64,000 bases of DNA. Source: Erwinia sp. OLFS4 (GTDB lineage: Bacteria > Pseudomonadota > Gammaproteobacteria > Enterobacterales > Enterobacteriaceae). Position numbers and translations under genes: made by a program. The notes under the pieces are model-generated. The model made no database searches. It worked only from the letters and a program-made list of their open reading frames with translations, and was not told the origin of the DNA. Position 1 is the stretch's first letter. Each line of letters opens with the position of its first letter. This document shows positions 8,317-16,641 of this stretch, piece by piece. The stretch is taken from positions 98,022 through 162,021 of the forward strand of contig NZ_MOMB01000001.1 of assembly GCF_002752165.1 (NCBI RefSeq), written 5' to 3'.

Positions 8317-9942
8317 ATGCAACGACGCGATTTCCTGCGCTATAGCGCACTGTTTGGTCTTGCCTGTGGTTTACCTTACTGGCGGAATGTTGCGGCAACA
8401 TTGCCGCCGCGGATTTCGTTGCCGGTGCCGGATTTACTGACGGCGGATGCCCGCGGAGAGCTTACCCTGGTTGCTCAAACCGGTAGCAGCAGCTGGCACG
8501 GGCGTACAGCGGCCAGCTGGGGCTATAACGGCAGTCTGCTCGGGCCGGCGATTCAGCTACAGCGCGGGGTGCCGGTTACCATTAATCTGTTAAACGCCTT
8601 GCCGCAAGCGACCACTGTTCACTGGCATGGATTGTTGATCCCGGGTAGCGCCGACGGCGGGCCACATGCACCGCTGGCGCCGGGGGAAGCGCGGAAGGTG
8701 CAGTTTACCCTCGACCAGCCGGCAGCCACCTGCTGGTACCATCCTCATCTGCACGGTCGTACCGGTTACCAGGTGGCTCAGGGACTGGCCGGGCTGTTAA
8801 TAATTAAAGATGAGGTGAGCGGGCAGATCAATCTGCCACAGCAGTGGGGATCGGATGATATTCCGCTGATATTTCAGGATAAGCGGTTAAATGCTCAGGG
8901 AGAGATTGATTATCAGCTCGATGAAATGGCGGCGGCGGTGGGCTGGTTTGGTGAGCTACCGCTAACTAACGGCGTGGTTTACCCGCATCTGGCGGTACCC
9001 CGCGGCTGGCTGCGTTTTCGTTTACTGAACGGCAGCAATGCCCGCATGCTGGAATTGCGCGCTTCCGATCAGCGACCGCTATACGTTATTGCCAGTGATG
9101 GCGGCCTGCTGGCTGAACCGGTTAAAGTTGACACCCTGGCAATGTTACCCGGCGAGCGTTTCGAGGTGATGATTGATGCGCATGACGGTAAAACCTTTGA
9201 TCTGGAAACGCTACCGGTGCAGCAGATAGGTATGACGCTGGCCCCCTGGGACCAACCGCTGCCGCGGGTGACTATTCAGCCACTGCAAATTATGGCTAGC
9301 GGCACCCTGCCTGACCGGCTAGCCAGCCTGCCGGCGGTCACAGATAGCCAGCAACTTACTCAGCGCCGGCTGCAGCTCTCGATGGACCCGCAACTCGATA
9401 GTCGCGGGATGGCGGCACTGCTGGCACGTTACGGTCATCAGGCAATGGCCGGCATGGAGATGTCGCACGCTGATAGTGGCATGGAGATGTCGCACGCTGA
9501 TGGCGGCATGAAGATGTCGCACGCTGCTGGCGACATGAAGATGTCGCACGATGATGGCGACATGACCGCCTCGCCGCCAAAAAAGACGCCTTATGATTAT
9601 CATCAGGGCAACAAAATAAACGGGCAGGCGTTCGATATGCACAAAACGGCTTTCAGCGTGCCGCTGGGGCGTGAGGAAAAATGGATCATTTCTGCGGAAG
9701 GCGACATGATGCGCCATCCTTTCCATATTCACGGCACACAGTTTCGTATTTTATCGGAAAATGGTAAACCGCCCGCGGCGCACCGTCAGGGCTGGAAAGA
9801 TATTGTTGACGTAAACGGCGGGCGTAGCGAGGTGCTGGTCCGTTTCAATTATCGCGCCGATGCTCGCAATCCCTATATGGCACACTGTCATCTGCTGGAG
9901 CATGAAGACACCGGCATGATGCTAGGCTTTACCGTGGTCTGA
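8317..9942 (+). CDS. cueO: Periplasmic multicopper oxidase CueO
   Basis: Oxidises Cu(I) to less toxic Cu(II) in the periplasm. The product has 541 residues (E. coli 516). The start at 8317 is fixed by an AAAGGAG site and by the CueR promoter just upstream; a longer open frame from 8209 would overlap that promoter. Residues 3-9 (RRDFLRY) form a twin-arginine export signal. All copper-ligand motifs are present: [19 protein letters not shown] and [13 protein letters not shown]. The Met-rich insert near residues 377-420 is expanded by four tandem nine-residue units such as MEMSHADSG, each with two Met and one His. In E. coli this insert binds extra copper over the type 1 site. The repeat explains most of the extra length. 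Confidence 0.96.
   Translation: MQRRDFLRYSALFGLACGLPYWRNVAATLPPRISLPVPDLLTADARGELTLVAQTGSSSWHGRTAASWGYNGSLLGPAIQLQRGVPVTINLLNALPQATTVHWHGLLIPGSADGGPHAPLAPGEARKVQFTLDQPAATCWYHPHLHGRTGYQVAQGLAGLLIIKDEVSGQINLPQQWGSDDIPLIFQDKRLNAQGEIDYQLDEMAAAVGWFGELPLTNGVVYPHLAVPRGWLRFRLLNGSNARMLELRASDQRPLYVIASDGGLLAEPVKVDTLAMLPGERFEVMIDAHDGKTFDLETLPVQQIGMTLAPWDQPLPRVTIQPLQIMASGTLPDRLASLPAVTDSQQLTQRRLQLSMDPQLDSRGMAALLARYGHQAMAGMEMSHADSGMEMSHADGGMKMSHAAGDMKMSHDDGDMTASPPKKTPYDYHQGNKINGQAFDMHKTAFSVPLGREEKWIISAEGDMMRHPFHIHGTQFRILSENGKPPAAHRQGWKDIVDVNGGRSEVLVRFNYRADARNPYMAHCHLLEHEDTGMMLGFTVV
9454..9561 (+). repeat. Four tandem 27-bp repeats inside cueO
   Basis: Four in-frame 27-base units encode M-E/K-M-S-H-A/D-D/A-x-G/D. 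The invariant part of each unit is ATG..GATGTCGCACG. Because 27 is a multiple of three, unit gain or loss keeps the reading frame, so copy number could vary between strains. Confidence 0.92.
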
Positions 9943-9992
9943 GCGCGTTTAGCGACAAATCGCGCGACTTTTCCCACCTGTTTGCGGTTACT

Positions 9993-10001
9993 TGATATAA
10001 T
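9993..10001 (+). promoter_or_regulatory. Extended -10 promoter of hpt
   Basis: TGATATAAT contains a perfect TATAAT (9996-10001) with the TG extended element. No good -35 box stands at 16-18 bases. Transcription would start near 10008, giving a leader of about 120 bases before hpt. Confidence 0.6.
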
Positions 10002-10017
10002 CCGGCGCTTACCTTGT

Positions 10018-10050
10018 TCACCGGCGGCCTGTGGCCAGCGCCGCCGGTGA
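10018..10050 (+). promoter_or_regulatory. Strong hairpin in the hpt leader
   Basis: TCACCGGCGGC (10018-10028) pairs perfectly with GCCGCCGGTGA (10040-10050) around an 11-base loop. No T-tract follows, so it is not a standard terminator. It lies downstream of the hpt -10 box and would be near the 5' end of the hpt mRNA. It could protect the mRNA or slow RNA polymerase, or act weakly as a cueO terminator. Confidence 0.6.
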
Positions 10051-10127
10051 ATTTCTGGCCTTCAGCGCCAGGCAATATGCATGTTAAACAGGAATGAGCT
10101 GATTACTGTCAGTGAGACGTATTGATG

Positions 10128-10664
10128 ATGAAACACACCGTTGATGTGATGATCTCCGAACGGGAGATTGCAACCCGCGTTGCTGAACTGGGCAAACAAA
10201 TTACTGCAGATTACCGCGATAGCGGCACGGAAATGGTGCTGGTAGGACTGCTGCGTGGCTCCTTTATTTTTATGGCCGATCTGTGCCGGGCGATAAAAGT
10301 CACTCATGAAGTGGATTTTATGACCGCCTCCAGCTATGGCAGCGGCATGTCGTCAACGCGCGATGTAAAAATCCTGAAAGATCTGGAGGAAGATATTCGC
10401 GGCAAAGACGTGCTGATCGTGGAAGATATTATTGACTCTGGCAATACGTTAAGCAAAGTTGGCGAAATTTTGCGCTTGCGCGAGCCGAAGTCACTGGCGA
10501 TTTGTACCCTGCTGGACAAACCGGAGCGCCGTGAGGTTGATGTTACGGTGAAATATGTTGGCTTCACCATTCCCGATGAATTTGTGGTGGGCTATGGCAT
10601 TGATTATGCTCAGCATTACCGCCATTTACCTTATATTGGCAAAGTTATCCCGCTGGACGAATAA
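10128..10664 (+). CDS. hpt: Hypoxanthine phosphoribosyltransferase
   Basis: Salvages hypoxanthine (and guanine less well) to IMP/GMP with PRPP, in the cytoplasm. The PRPP-binding motif is [14 protein letters not shown], and the flexible loop ASSYGSGM and C-terminal [13 protein letters not shown] are conserved. Starting at the ATG at 10128 gives 178 residues, exactly the E. coli length; TTG 10122 and ATG 10125 are also in frame. In E. coli the carbonic anhydrase gene can follows on the opposite strand, but here yadG comes 153 bases later. Confidence 0.97.
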   Translation: MKHTVDVMISEREIATRVAELGKQITADYRDSGTEMVLVGLLRGSFIFMADLCRAIKVTHEVDFMTASSYGSGMSSTRDVKILKDLEEDIRGKDVLIVEDIIDSGNTLSKVGEILRLREPKSLAICTLLDKPERREVDVTVKYVGFTIPDEFVVGYGIDYAQHYRHLPYIGKVIPLDE

Positions 10665-10681
10665 GGTAGCACGAACGATTA

Positions 10682-10700
10682 AGGCCGGGGTTCCCGGCCT
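10682..10700 (+). terminator. Hairpin after hpt
   Basis: AGGCCGGG and CCCGGCCT form an 8-bp GC-rich stem with a 3-base loop, 17 bases after the hpt stop. No T-tract follows, so termination may be only partial. Confidence 0.45.
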
Positions 10701-10817
10701 GCGTTATGATAGGCATTGATACAACATCTGAATAACGTTGCGTTTTCGCGCAATGCATCTGAAACGTGTTTTTGTTGTTCCCTCCTGACCATACAAATAA
10801 CAGGGTTTTACTGACTT

Positions 10818-11744
10818 ATGACTTATGCTCTTGAGCTGGAAAAGCTCTCTAAAACCTACGCTGGTGGCGTTCAGGCGTTGAAACAGCTCGACCTGACGGT
10901 TGAGGCCGGCGATTTTTATGCACTTCTGGGACCGAATGGCGCCGGCAAATCTACCACTATTGGTATTATCAGTTCGCTGGTTAATAAAAGCGGTGGCAGC
11001 GTCAAAGTGTTTGGCTATGACCTGAGCAAAGACATTGTTAATGCTAAACGTCAGCTGGGCCTGGTCCCGCAGGAATTTAACTTTAATCCGTTTGAAACGG
11101 TTTATCAGATTGTGGTGAATCAGGCCGGTTACTACGGCGTGGATAAAAAAGAAGCCCGCATCCGTGCTGAAAAATATCTCTCTCAGCTCGACCTGTGGCA
11201 AAAGCGGAATGAGCGTGCACGCATGTTGTCTGGTGGTATGAAGCGGCGGCTGATGATTGCCCGGGCGCTGATGCATCAGCCGAGGCTGTTGATTCTTGAT
11301 GAACCTACCGCCGGGGTGGACATTGAATTGCGCCGCTCAATGTGGACCTTTTTAAAACAACTTAATGCGCAGGGCACCACGATTATTCTTACCACGCATT
11401 ATCTGGAAGAGGCGGAAATGCTTTGTCGCCACATTGGCATTATTCAGCACGGTGAGCTGGTGGAAAACACGACGATGAAAGATCTGCTGGCCAAGCTGAA
11501 ATCAGAAACCTTTATTCTTGATCTGGCACCTGGCAGCCCTTTGCCGCAGCTCGAGGGCTACCACTACCGGCTGGTGGATGCTTCCACCCTGGAAGTGGAA
11601 GTGCTGCGCGAGCAGGGAATTAACAGCGTGTTCAGTCAGCTGAGCGGCCAGGGTATTCAGGTGTTGAGTATGCGTAATAAGGCTAATCGCCTCGAAGAAC
11701 TGTTTGTCGATCTGGTGCAGGGCCACGCAGGAGTCGCCTCATGA
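10818..11744 (+). CDS. yadG: ABC transporter ATP-binding protein YadG
   Basis: ATPase subunit of an ABC-2 type exporter with the YadH permease. It has 308 residues, equal to E. coli. The Walker A motif is GPNGAGKST, the signature is LSGGMKRRLMIARAL, Walker B is LLILDEPTAGVD, and the switch His is in TTHYLEEAE. The last 60 residues form the C-terminal extension usual in the YadG/CcmA group. It overlaps yadH by 4 bases, so the two are translationally coupled. The substrate is unknown. Confidence 0.95.
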   Translation: MTYALELEKLSKTYAGGVQALKQLDLTVEAGDFYALLGPNGAGKSTTIGIISSLVNKSGGSVKVFGYDLSKDIVNAKRQLGLVPQEFNFNPFETVYQIVVNQAGYYGVDKKEARIRAEKYLSQLDLWQKRNERARMLSGGMKRRLMIARALMHQPRLLILDEPTAGVDIELRRSMWTFLKQLNAQGTTIILTTHYLEEAEMLCRHIGIIQHGELVENTTMKDLLAKLKSETFILDLAPGSPLPQLEGYHYRLVDASTLEVEVLREQGINSVFSQLSGQGIQVLSMRNKANRLEELFVDLVQGHAGVAS

Positions 11745-12511
11745 ATCAGTTATATTGGGTAGCGCTGAAAAGCATCTGGGATAAAGAGATTAACCGTTTT
11801 GCCCGTATCTGGGTGCAGACCCTGGTGCCTCCGGTGATCACCATGACGCTCTATTTTATTATTTTCGGTAATCTGATTGGTTCCCGTATTGGCCTGATGC
11901 ATGGTTTTAGCTATATGCAGTTTATTGTGCCGGGACTGATTATGATGGCGGTAATTACCAATGCCTATGCCAACGTCTCCTCCTCATTTTTCAGCGCTAA
12001 ATTTCAGCGCAATATTGAAGAGCTGCTGGTGGCGCCAGTACCGACGCACGTTATTATCTGGGGATACATTGGCGGTGGCGTGGCGCGTGGGGTTTGTGTG
12101 GGTATCCTGGTGACCATCGTTTCACTGTTCTTTGTTCCTTTTCATGTTCACAGCTGGCTGATGGTTGCCTTGACCCTGCTGCTGACGGCCATTCTTTTCT
12201 CGCTGGCCGGCATGCTGAATGCTGTTTTTGCCCGCACCTTTGACGATATCAGCCTGATACCAACCTTCGTGTTGACACCGCTGACCTATCTGGGCGGCGT
12301 CTTTTATTCACTGACGCTGCTGCCGGAATTCTGGCAACATGTTTCAAAACTCAATCCTATCGTCTATATGATAAGCGGCTTTCGCTATGGCTTCCTCGGC
12401 GTGAGTGATGTGTCGCTGACGCTGACTATTTCGGTACTGGTTGCTTTTATTCTGGTATTTTATCTGCTGGTCTGGCGTCTGATTGAACGCGGGTGTGGTC
12501 TTCGCACCTGA
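11741..12511 (+). CDS. yadH: ABC-2 type permease YadH
   Basis: Inner membrane partner of YadG, 256 residues as in E. coli. About six hydrophobic membrane segments are seen. The family signature region is around SLIPTFVLTPLTYLGGVFYS and the following segment that contains the conserved LNP (SKLNPIVYM). The start codon overlaps the stop of yadG (ATGA). A terminator follows within 20 bases. The transported molecule is not known. Confidence 0.94.
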   Translation: MNQLYWVALKSIWDKEINRFARIWVQTLVPPVITMTLYFIIFGNLIGSRIGLMHGFSYMQFIVPGLIMMAVITNAYANVSSSFFSAKFQRNIEELLVAPVPTHVIIWGYIGGGVARGVCVGILVTIVSLFFVPFHVHSWLMVALTLLLTAILFSLAGMLNAVFARTFDDISLIPTFVLTPLTYLGGVFYSLTLLPEFWQHVSKLNPIVYMISGFRYGFLGVSDVSLTLTISVLVAFILVFYLLVWRLIERGCGLRT

Positions 12512-12528
12512 CAACAGCGTTTATTTAT

Positions 12529-12560
12529 ACCCGCACTGAATCGGTGCGGGTTTATTATTT
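12529..12560 (+). terminator. Terminator after yadGH
   Basis: ACCCGCAC (12529-12536) pairs with GTGCGGGT (12544-12551) and is followed by TTATTATTT. Confidence 0.8.
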
Positions 12561-12905
12561 CCGCCTGATTATTACAGTTATTATCTTTTTATATTACCGT
12601 TATTACCGTTATTACCGGTAACTCTAGTAATATTCCAGATTTTTCCGAATTCATCCCCCCATTGCTGTGGTCGTTCTGCTGGTTGCCAACCGTTGAAAAA
12701 ATCTGAAGATCCCGGTTATCACTGGCCTTTCTCCGGTTAAGCATTATCTTAATTTTCCATGCGCCTGTTTTCTTTTTTCTGGAATGCTTTACTATCGCCA
12801 GGTGATGGTGTTTACCTTTTAACCAATGACATTAATTGTTTGGCTCAGGATGAGCAGGTTTATATTTCCTTGTTACGGTAGTTTCTGGATAAACGGGCAA
12901 AAATT
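12561..12905. other. AT-rich intergenic region before the acyltransferase gene
   Basis: No gene is seen in these 345 bases. They are richer in A+T than the flanks and contain a short tandem repeat (12591-12617). A promoter for the acyltransferase gene is expected here, but none of the possible boxes was convincing. E. coli has yadI and yadE at this position. Confidence 0.45.
12591..12617 (+). repeat. Three tandem 9-bp units
   Basis: TTATTACCG occurs three times in a row (the first copy with A for T at its first base), followed by GTAAC. It lies in non-coding DNA upstream of the acyltransferase gene. Confidence 0.75.
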
Positions 12906-13916
12906 ATGAACAGAATGACGTGGGTCGATAACCTCCGCGGTATGAGTATTATTGCCGTTATTTTTCTGCACAGTACTATCGCTGTGGCTGGCAATGCCGG
13001 GCATCTGACCGGCGTGACTCAGGCTGTGAATCAATTGCTGGAGCCTATTCGCTTGGGACTGATGTTTTTCGTTTCGGGTTTGTTTGTGGAAAGTGGATTA
13101 AATAAAGGGAAAGAGCTTTTTCTGCGTAATAAAGTAAAAAGTATTCTTTATCCTTTTGTTATCTGGGTAGTCATTTACGGCGGGCTTAAACTACTTTTTA
13201 ATTCCCGATCAAATAACCCTCAGTCACCATTGAATATCCTGCTTTCTCATTTGAGTGGTGGTGGTGATATCACGTGGTTTTTGCATTCTTTATTCATTTT
13301 CTTTCTGATTATTCCCTTAGTCCGGCGTATTCCGATATATCTGGTGATTCCCACTGCACTGGCGCTCAGTTCGTTACTGCCGGAAATTCCGTCTGACAGT
13401 ATATTTGCCGGGTTTGATAACAGCCATGTTAATAAGTCGCTCTATCTGTTCCCATTTTTTTATCTCGCCGACTGGCTGGTCCGTCGTAAAATGAGCGTGC
13501 TTGATGTATCTGTTACGCCGCGGATTTTACTTACTTCGCTGCTGGCTTTTGTGGTTTTGTCCTGCATTGACCTGTTTATCGGGGCGCCGGATCGCGCATG
13601 GCAGGCCCCGCTGGCGCTGCTTTCTGTCCCTTTTTTCGTCTGGCTTGCCGCATACAGTAATATTGCGCTGATCACCTTTATTGGCGCAAATTCCATTGTG
13701 TTTTATCTGTCACATTATCTGGCTATTCAGGCCTTCGCCAAGCTAATCAAATTTCGCAGTGAATCGCTCTGGTTCCATGATGCACTGTTCCTGGCGGCAT
13801 TCGCGACAGCGCTGGCGCTCCCTGGCGTTATCTGCCTGGTGCGCCGGTTTGGCATGCTTAACTTTTTGTTTACCATGAAGAAAAAAGCGCCTGAAAACCG
13901 GCCGGTGACGCCATAA
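12906..13916 (+). CDS. Acyltransferase-3 family membrane protein
   Basis: Integral membrane protein of 336 residues with about ten hydrophobic segments. The N-terminal signature WVDNLRGMSIIAVIFLH fits the acyltransferase-3 family (OafA/OpgC relatives), with the conserved Arg in the first turn and His at the end of the helix. A second conserved region is WFLHSLFIFFLI, and SIVFYLSH is near the C-terminus. Such enzymes usually O-acetylate or O-succinylate a sugar of a surface polysaccharide, glucan or small molecule; the substrate here cannot be told. The first half is AT-richer than its neighbours and the gene replaces yadI-yadE of E. coli, which suggests it was gained separately. The ribosome binding site is weak. 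Confidence 0.85.
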   Translation: MNRMTWVDNLRGMSIIAVIFLHSTIAVAGNAGHLTGVTQAVNQLLEPIRLGLMFFVSGLFVESGLNKGKELFLRNKVKSILYPFVIWVVIYGGLKLLFNSRSNNPQSPLNILLSHLSGGGDITWFLHSLFIFFLIIPLVRRIPIYLVIPTALALSSLLPEIPSDSIFAGFDNSHVNKSLYLFPFFYLADWLVRRKMSVLDVSVTPRILLTSLLAFVVLSCIDLFIGAPDRAWQAPLALLSVPFFVWLAAYSNIALITFIGANSIVFYLSHYLAIQAFAKLIKFRSESLWFHDALFLAAFATALALPGVICLVRRFGMLNFLFTMKKKAPENRPVTP

Positions 13917-13935
13917 GTCAGGCTGACATATAGCC

Positions 13936-13965
13936 AAAAGGGCGAGCGATGTCGCCCTTTTGTTT
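13936..13965. terminator. Bidirectional terminator between acyltransferase gene and panD
   Basis: AAAAGGGCGA (13936-13945) pairs with TCGCCCTTTT (13952-13961) around GCGATG, followed by GTTT. It serves both convergent genes. Confidence 0.8.
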
Positions 13966-13969
13966 GCTT

Positions 13970-14350
13970 TCAGGCAACCTGTACCGGAATGGCTTTTGCC
14001 TGGCGCTTCATCTGGTTATCGCCTTCAAAATAGGCCACCTTAGGCTGCCACTGACGCGCCTGTTCATCTGCTATCTGTATGTAGCTGCAGATAATCAGGA
14101 TGTCGCCCTGGCAGGCACAGCGGGCGGCCGCGCCGTTAACTGAGATAATGCCGGAGCCACGTTCAGCAGCAATAGCATAGGTGGAAAAGCGCTGACCGTT
14201 AGTCACGTTATAAATATCAATGGCTTCATATTCCAGAATGCCAGCCGCATCGAGGAAGTTCTGATCAATGGCACAGGAGCCTTCGTAATTCAGATCGGCC
14301 TGAGTGACCTTTACCCGATGAAGCTTGCCCTGTAGCATGGTGCGGATCAT
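13970..14350 (-). CDS. panD: Aspartate 1-decarboxylase proenzyme
   Basis: Decarboxylates L-aspartate to beta-alanine for pantothenate synthesis. The 126-residue proenzyme matches E. coli length. Self-cleavage is expected between Gly24 and Ser25 (NYEGSCAID), leaving the pyruvoyl group on Ser25. Maturation in enterobacteria needs PanZ/PanM, not encoded here. It follows panC on the same strand with 100 bases between them, without the yadD gene found there in E. coli, so panB-panC-panD are directly adjacent. Confidence 0.97.
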   Translation of the reverse strand: MIRTMLQGKLHRVKVTQADLNYEGSCAIDQNFLDAAGILEYEAIDIYNVTNGQRFSTYAIAAERGSGIISVNGAAARCACQGDILIICSYIQIADEQARQWQPKVAYFEGDNQMKRQAKAIPVQVA

Positions 14351-14450
14351 ACGGTTACCTTCGTCATTAATTTGCCTTCTGCAGGTGGGTAATCAGCGGA
14401 AGCCGCTGCGCCAACCGAGGGGCAGTATTGTCAGAATTGATGTAAAAAGT

Positions 14451-15305
14451 CTACTGGGTTAACGCTACCTGCTGATTGTCGATCAGGCGCGCGTTCCCCA
14501 GCCAGGCTGCCATCAGTACCACCGCTCGCTGGCTGCTGGCGCTAAGGGGCAACAAGCTATCGCCGTCGCAGATGGCGATACCATCCGGCCGGAAACCTTG
14601 CTCTTCCAGTGCTTGCTCAGCCGCACGGATAATCGATTCGCTATGGCGCTCTCCGTCAGCCAGCCTGGCGGCCATTGACTGCATCACCTGTCGCAGAATC
14701 GGGGCCTTTTTACGCTCTTCCTTTGTCAGATAACCATTGCGTGAACTGAGCGCCAGGCCATCTTTTGCCCGTACCGTGGCAACGCCAATCACCTCGATAT
14801 CATAGCCCATATCCGCGACCATTTTGCGGATCAGCGCCAGCTGTTGATAGTCTTTTTCGCCAAAACAGGCAATGTCTGGCTGAACCAGATTAAACAGTTT
14901 GCTGACAATGGTGGTTACGCCGCGAAAATGGCCGGGGCGACTGGCACCTTCAAGGCGTGAAGACAGACCCGGCACGTCAACAAAAGTTTGTTCGCCGGCG
15001 CCCTGAGGATAGATTTCTGCAGCGGAGGGCGCAAAGACCAGATCCACGCCGCGCTTATTTAGTTTTTCACAGTCATCCTGCAGGGTGCGGGGATAGCGGG
15101 AAAGATCATCGGCATGTTCAAACTGCATCGGGTTAACAAATATCGATGTCACGACAATATCTGCTCGTTCACGGGCCTCATCCACCAGCGCCATGTGGCC
15201 TGCATGCAGATTGCCCATGGTTGGCACCAGCGCAATGCGTTTACCTTCCAGACGCCAGCGCCGGATTTCATGGCGCAATATGGGCAGAGTTTCAATAATC
15301 AGCAC
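14451..15305 (-). CDS. panC: Pantothenate synthetase
   Basis: Joins pantoate and beta-alanine using ATP. The product has 284 residues (E. coli 283). Nucleotidyltransferase motifs are visible: [10 protein letters not shown] (HIGH-type), [17 protein letters not shown] and [10 protein letters not shown] (KMSKS-type). The start is GTG (complement of 15303-15305) with GAGGAGAG about 8 bases upstream. A longer open frame upstream runs into panB in a different frame and is rejected. The gap to panB is 16 bases, an operon. Confidence 0.97.
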   Translation of the reverse strand: MLIIETLPILRHEIRRWRLEGKRIALVPTMGNLHAGHMALVDEARERADIVVTSIFVNPMQFEHADDLSRYPRTLQDDCEKLNKRGVDLVFAPSAAEIYPQGAGEQTFVDVPGLSSRLEGASRPGHFRGVTTIVSKLFNLVQPDIACFGEKDYQQLALIRKMVADMGYDIEVIGVATVRAKDGLALSSRNGYLTKEERKKAPILRQVMQSMAARLADGERHSESIIRAAEQALEEQGFRPDGIAICDGDSLLPLSASSQRAVVLMAAWLGNARLIDNQQVALTQ

Positions 15306-15321
15306 GGGTGACTCTCCTCGT

Positions 15322-16116
15322 TTACTGGAAACTGTGTTCTGCGGCGGGATAGGCACCCCTTTCCACTTCCGCAATATACTGGCGCACGGCAGCGCGCATA
15401 TCCCCGGTTTCTGCCAGGAAATTTTTAGCAAATTTCGGGATATGGCCGCCGGTAATACCAAAGGCATCGTGCATCACCAGGATTTGTCCGTCGGTCTGGT
15501 TACCGGCACCGATGCCAATCACCGGAATAGCCAGCGCTGCGCTGACCCGTTGTGCCAGCGCTGTAGGCACGCATTCCAGGACCATTAGCTGTGCACCGGC
15601 TGCTTCCAGCGCCAGTGCATCCGCCAGCAGACGATCGGCGGCCTGGCTATCTCGTCCCTGTACTTTATAACCGCCAAAAATATTCACTGATTGCGGCGTC
15701 AGGCCGAGATGACCGCACACCGGTACCGCACGTTCTGTCAGGCCACGGACGGTATCGGTAAGCCATTCTCCGCCCTCTAATTTGACCATGTTGGCACCGG
15801 CACGCATTAGCGCCGCTGCATTTTGCCAGCTCTGTTCCGGGGTGGCATAAGCCATAAAAGGCAGGTCGGACATCAGCAGACTCTGCGGCGCACCGCGCCG
15901 TACTGCCTGGGTATGGTAGACAATATCGTCGACGGTGACCGGCAGCGTTGAGTCATGGCCCTGAACCGTCATCCCCAGGGAATCTCCTACCAGTAGCAGG
16001 GGTATTCCTTCTTCGGCGAAAAGCCGGGCAAAACTGAAGTCGTAAGCGGTGATGGCAGCAAATTTCTTTCCCTGCTGTTTTAACTGACGGAGCTGGGTGA
16101 TGGTCATCGGTTTCAT
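15322..16116 (-). CDS. panB: 3-methyl-2-oxobutanoate hydroxymethyltransferase
   Basis: First committed step of pantoate synthesis: transfers a hydroxymethyl group from 5,10-methylene-THF to ketoisovalerate. It has 264 residues, as E. coli. Conserved motifs include [29 protein letters not shown] and IPVIGIGAG. It heads panB-panC. Downstream of folK on the same strand with a 45-base gap; the fimbrial cluster that separates panB and folK in E. coli is absent. Confidence 0.97.
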   Translation of the reverse strand: MKPMTITQLRQLKQQGKKFAAITAYDFSFARLFAEEGIPLLLVGDSLGMTVQGHDSTLPVTVDDIVYHTQAVRRGAPQSLLMSDLPFMAYATPEQSWQNAAALMRAGANMVKLEGGEWLTDTVRGLTERAVPVCGHLGLTPQSVNIFGGYKVQGRDSQAADRLLADALALEAAGAQLMVLECVPTALAQRVSAALAIPVIGIGAGNQTDGQILVMHDAFGITGGHIPKFAKNFLAETGDMRAAVRQYIAEVERGAYPAAEHSFQ

Positions 16117-16161
16117 AACGCCCTCTGCGTAAATTCGGGTGCGGCGTTATATTAAAGGAAG

Positions 16162-16641
16162 TTACCAGTAGCGGATAGTGCTGGCGTCGAGTCTGGCAAG
16201 CAACTCTGTCGCTTTTGTCCCATCCGGTAGTGTGATTTCTGGTGCAATTTCAATTAATGGCAGCAGCATAAAAGCACGGTTATGCATATCGTAGTGGGGC
16301 AGGGTCAGACGGGGAGTATTGAGCTGCAGATTACCGAATAACAGCAGGTCGAGATCAAGCGTACGCGGTCCCCAGCGCTCGGCTTTGCGTTCGCGCCCCT
16401 GCTGCTGCTCAATGTGCTGGGTATGTTCCAGCAGTGCCAGCGGCGTCAGCGTGGTATCCAGTGCCACCACCGCATTGAGAAAATCCGGCTGATCCGGCGG
16501 CCCGTAAGGCGGGGTGCGGTAAAAAGAGGAGGTGGCACTGCGCTGTGTGTGCGGCAGCCTGTCCAGCGCGCGTAACGCCGCCTGCACCTGATTCAGCGGC
16601 TCGGCCAGGTTGCTGCCAAGCGCCAGATAGACCCGGGTCAT
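16162..16641 (-). CDS. folK: 6-hydroxymethyl-7,8-dihydropterin pyrophosphokinase
   Basis: Transfers pyrophosphate from ATP to hydroxymethyl-dihydropterin in folate synthesis. It has 159 residues, as E. coli FolK. The family motifs [25 protein letters not shown] and the Mg-binding [13 protein letters not shown] are intact. Its ATG overlaps the TGA of pcnB by 4 bases, so translation is coupled to pcnB and may inherit the low expression of that gene. Confidence 0.97.
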   Translation of the reverse strand: MTRVYLALGSNLAEPLNQVQAALRALDRLPHTQRSATSSFYRTPPYGPPDQPDFLNAVVALDTTLTPLALLEHTQHIEQQQGRERKAERWGPRTLDLDLLLFGNLQLNTPRLTLPHYDMHNRAFMLLPLIEIAPEITLPDGTKATELLARLDASTIRYW

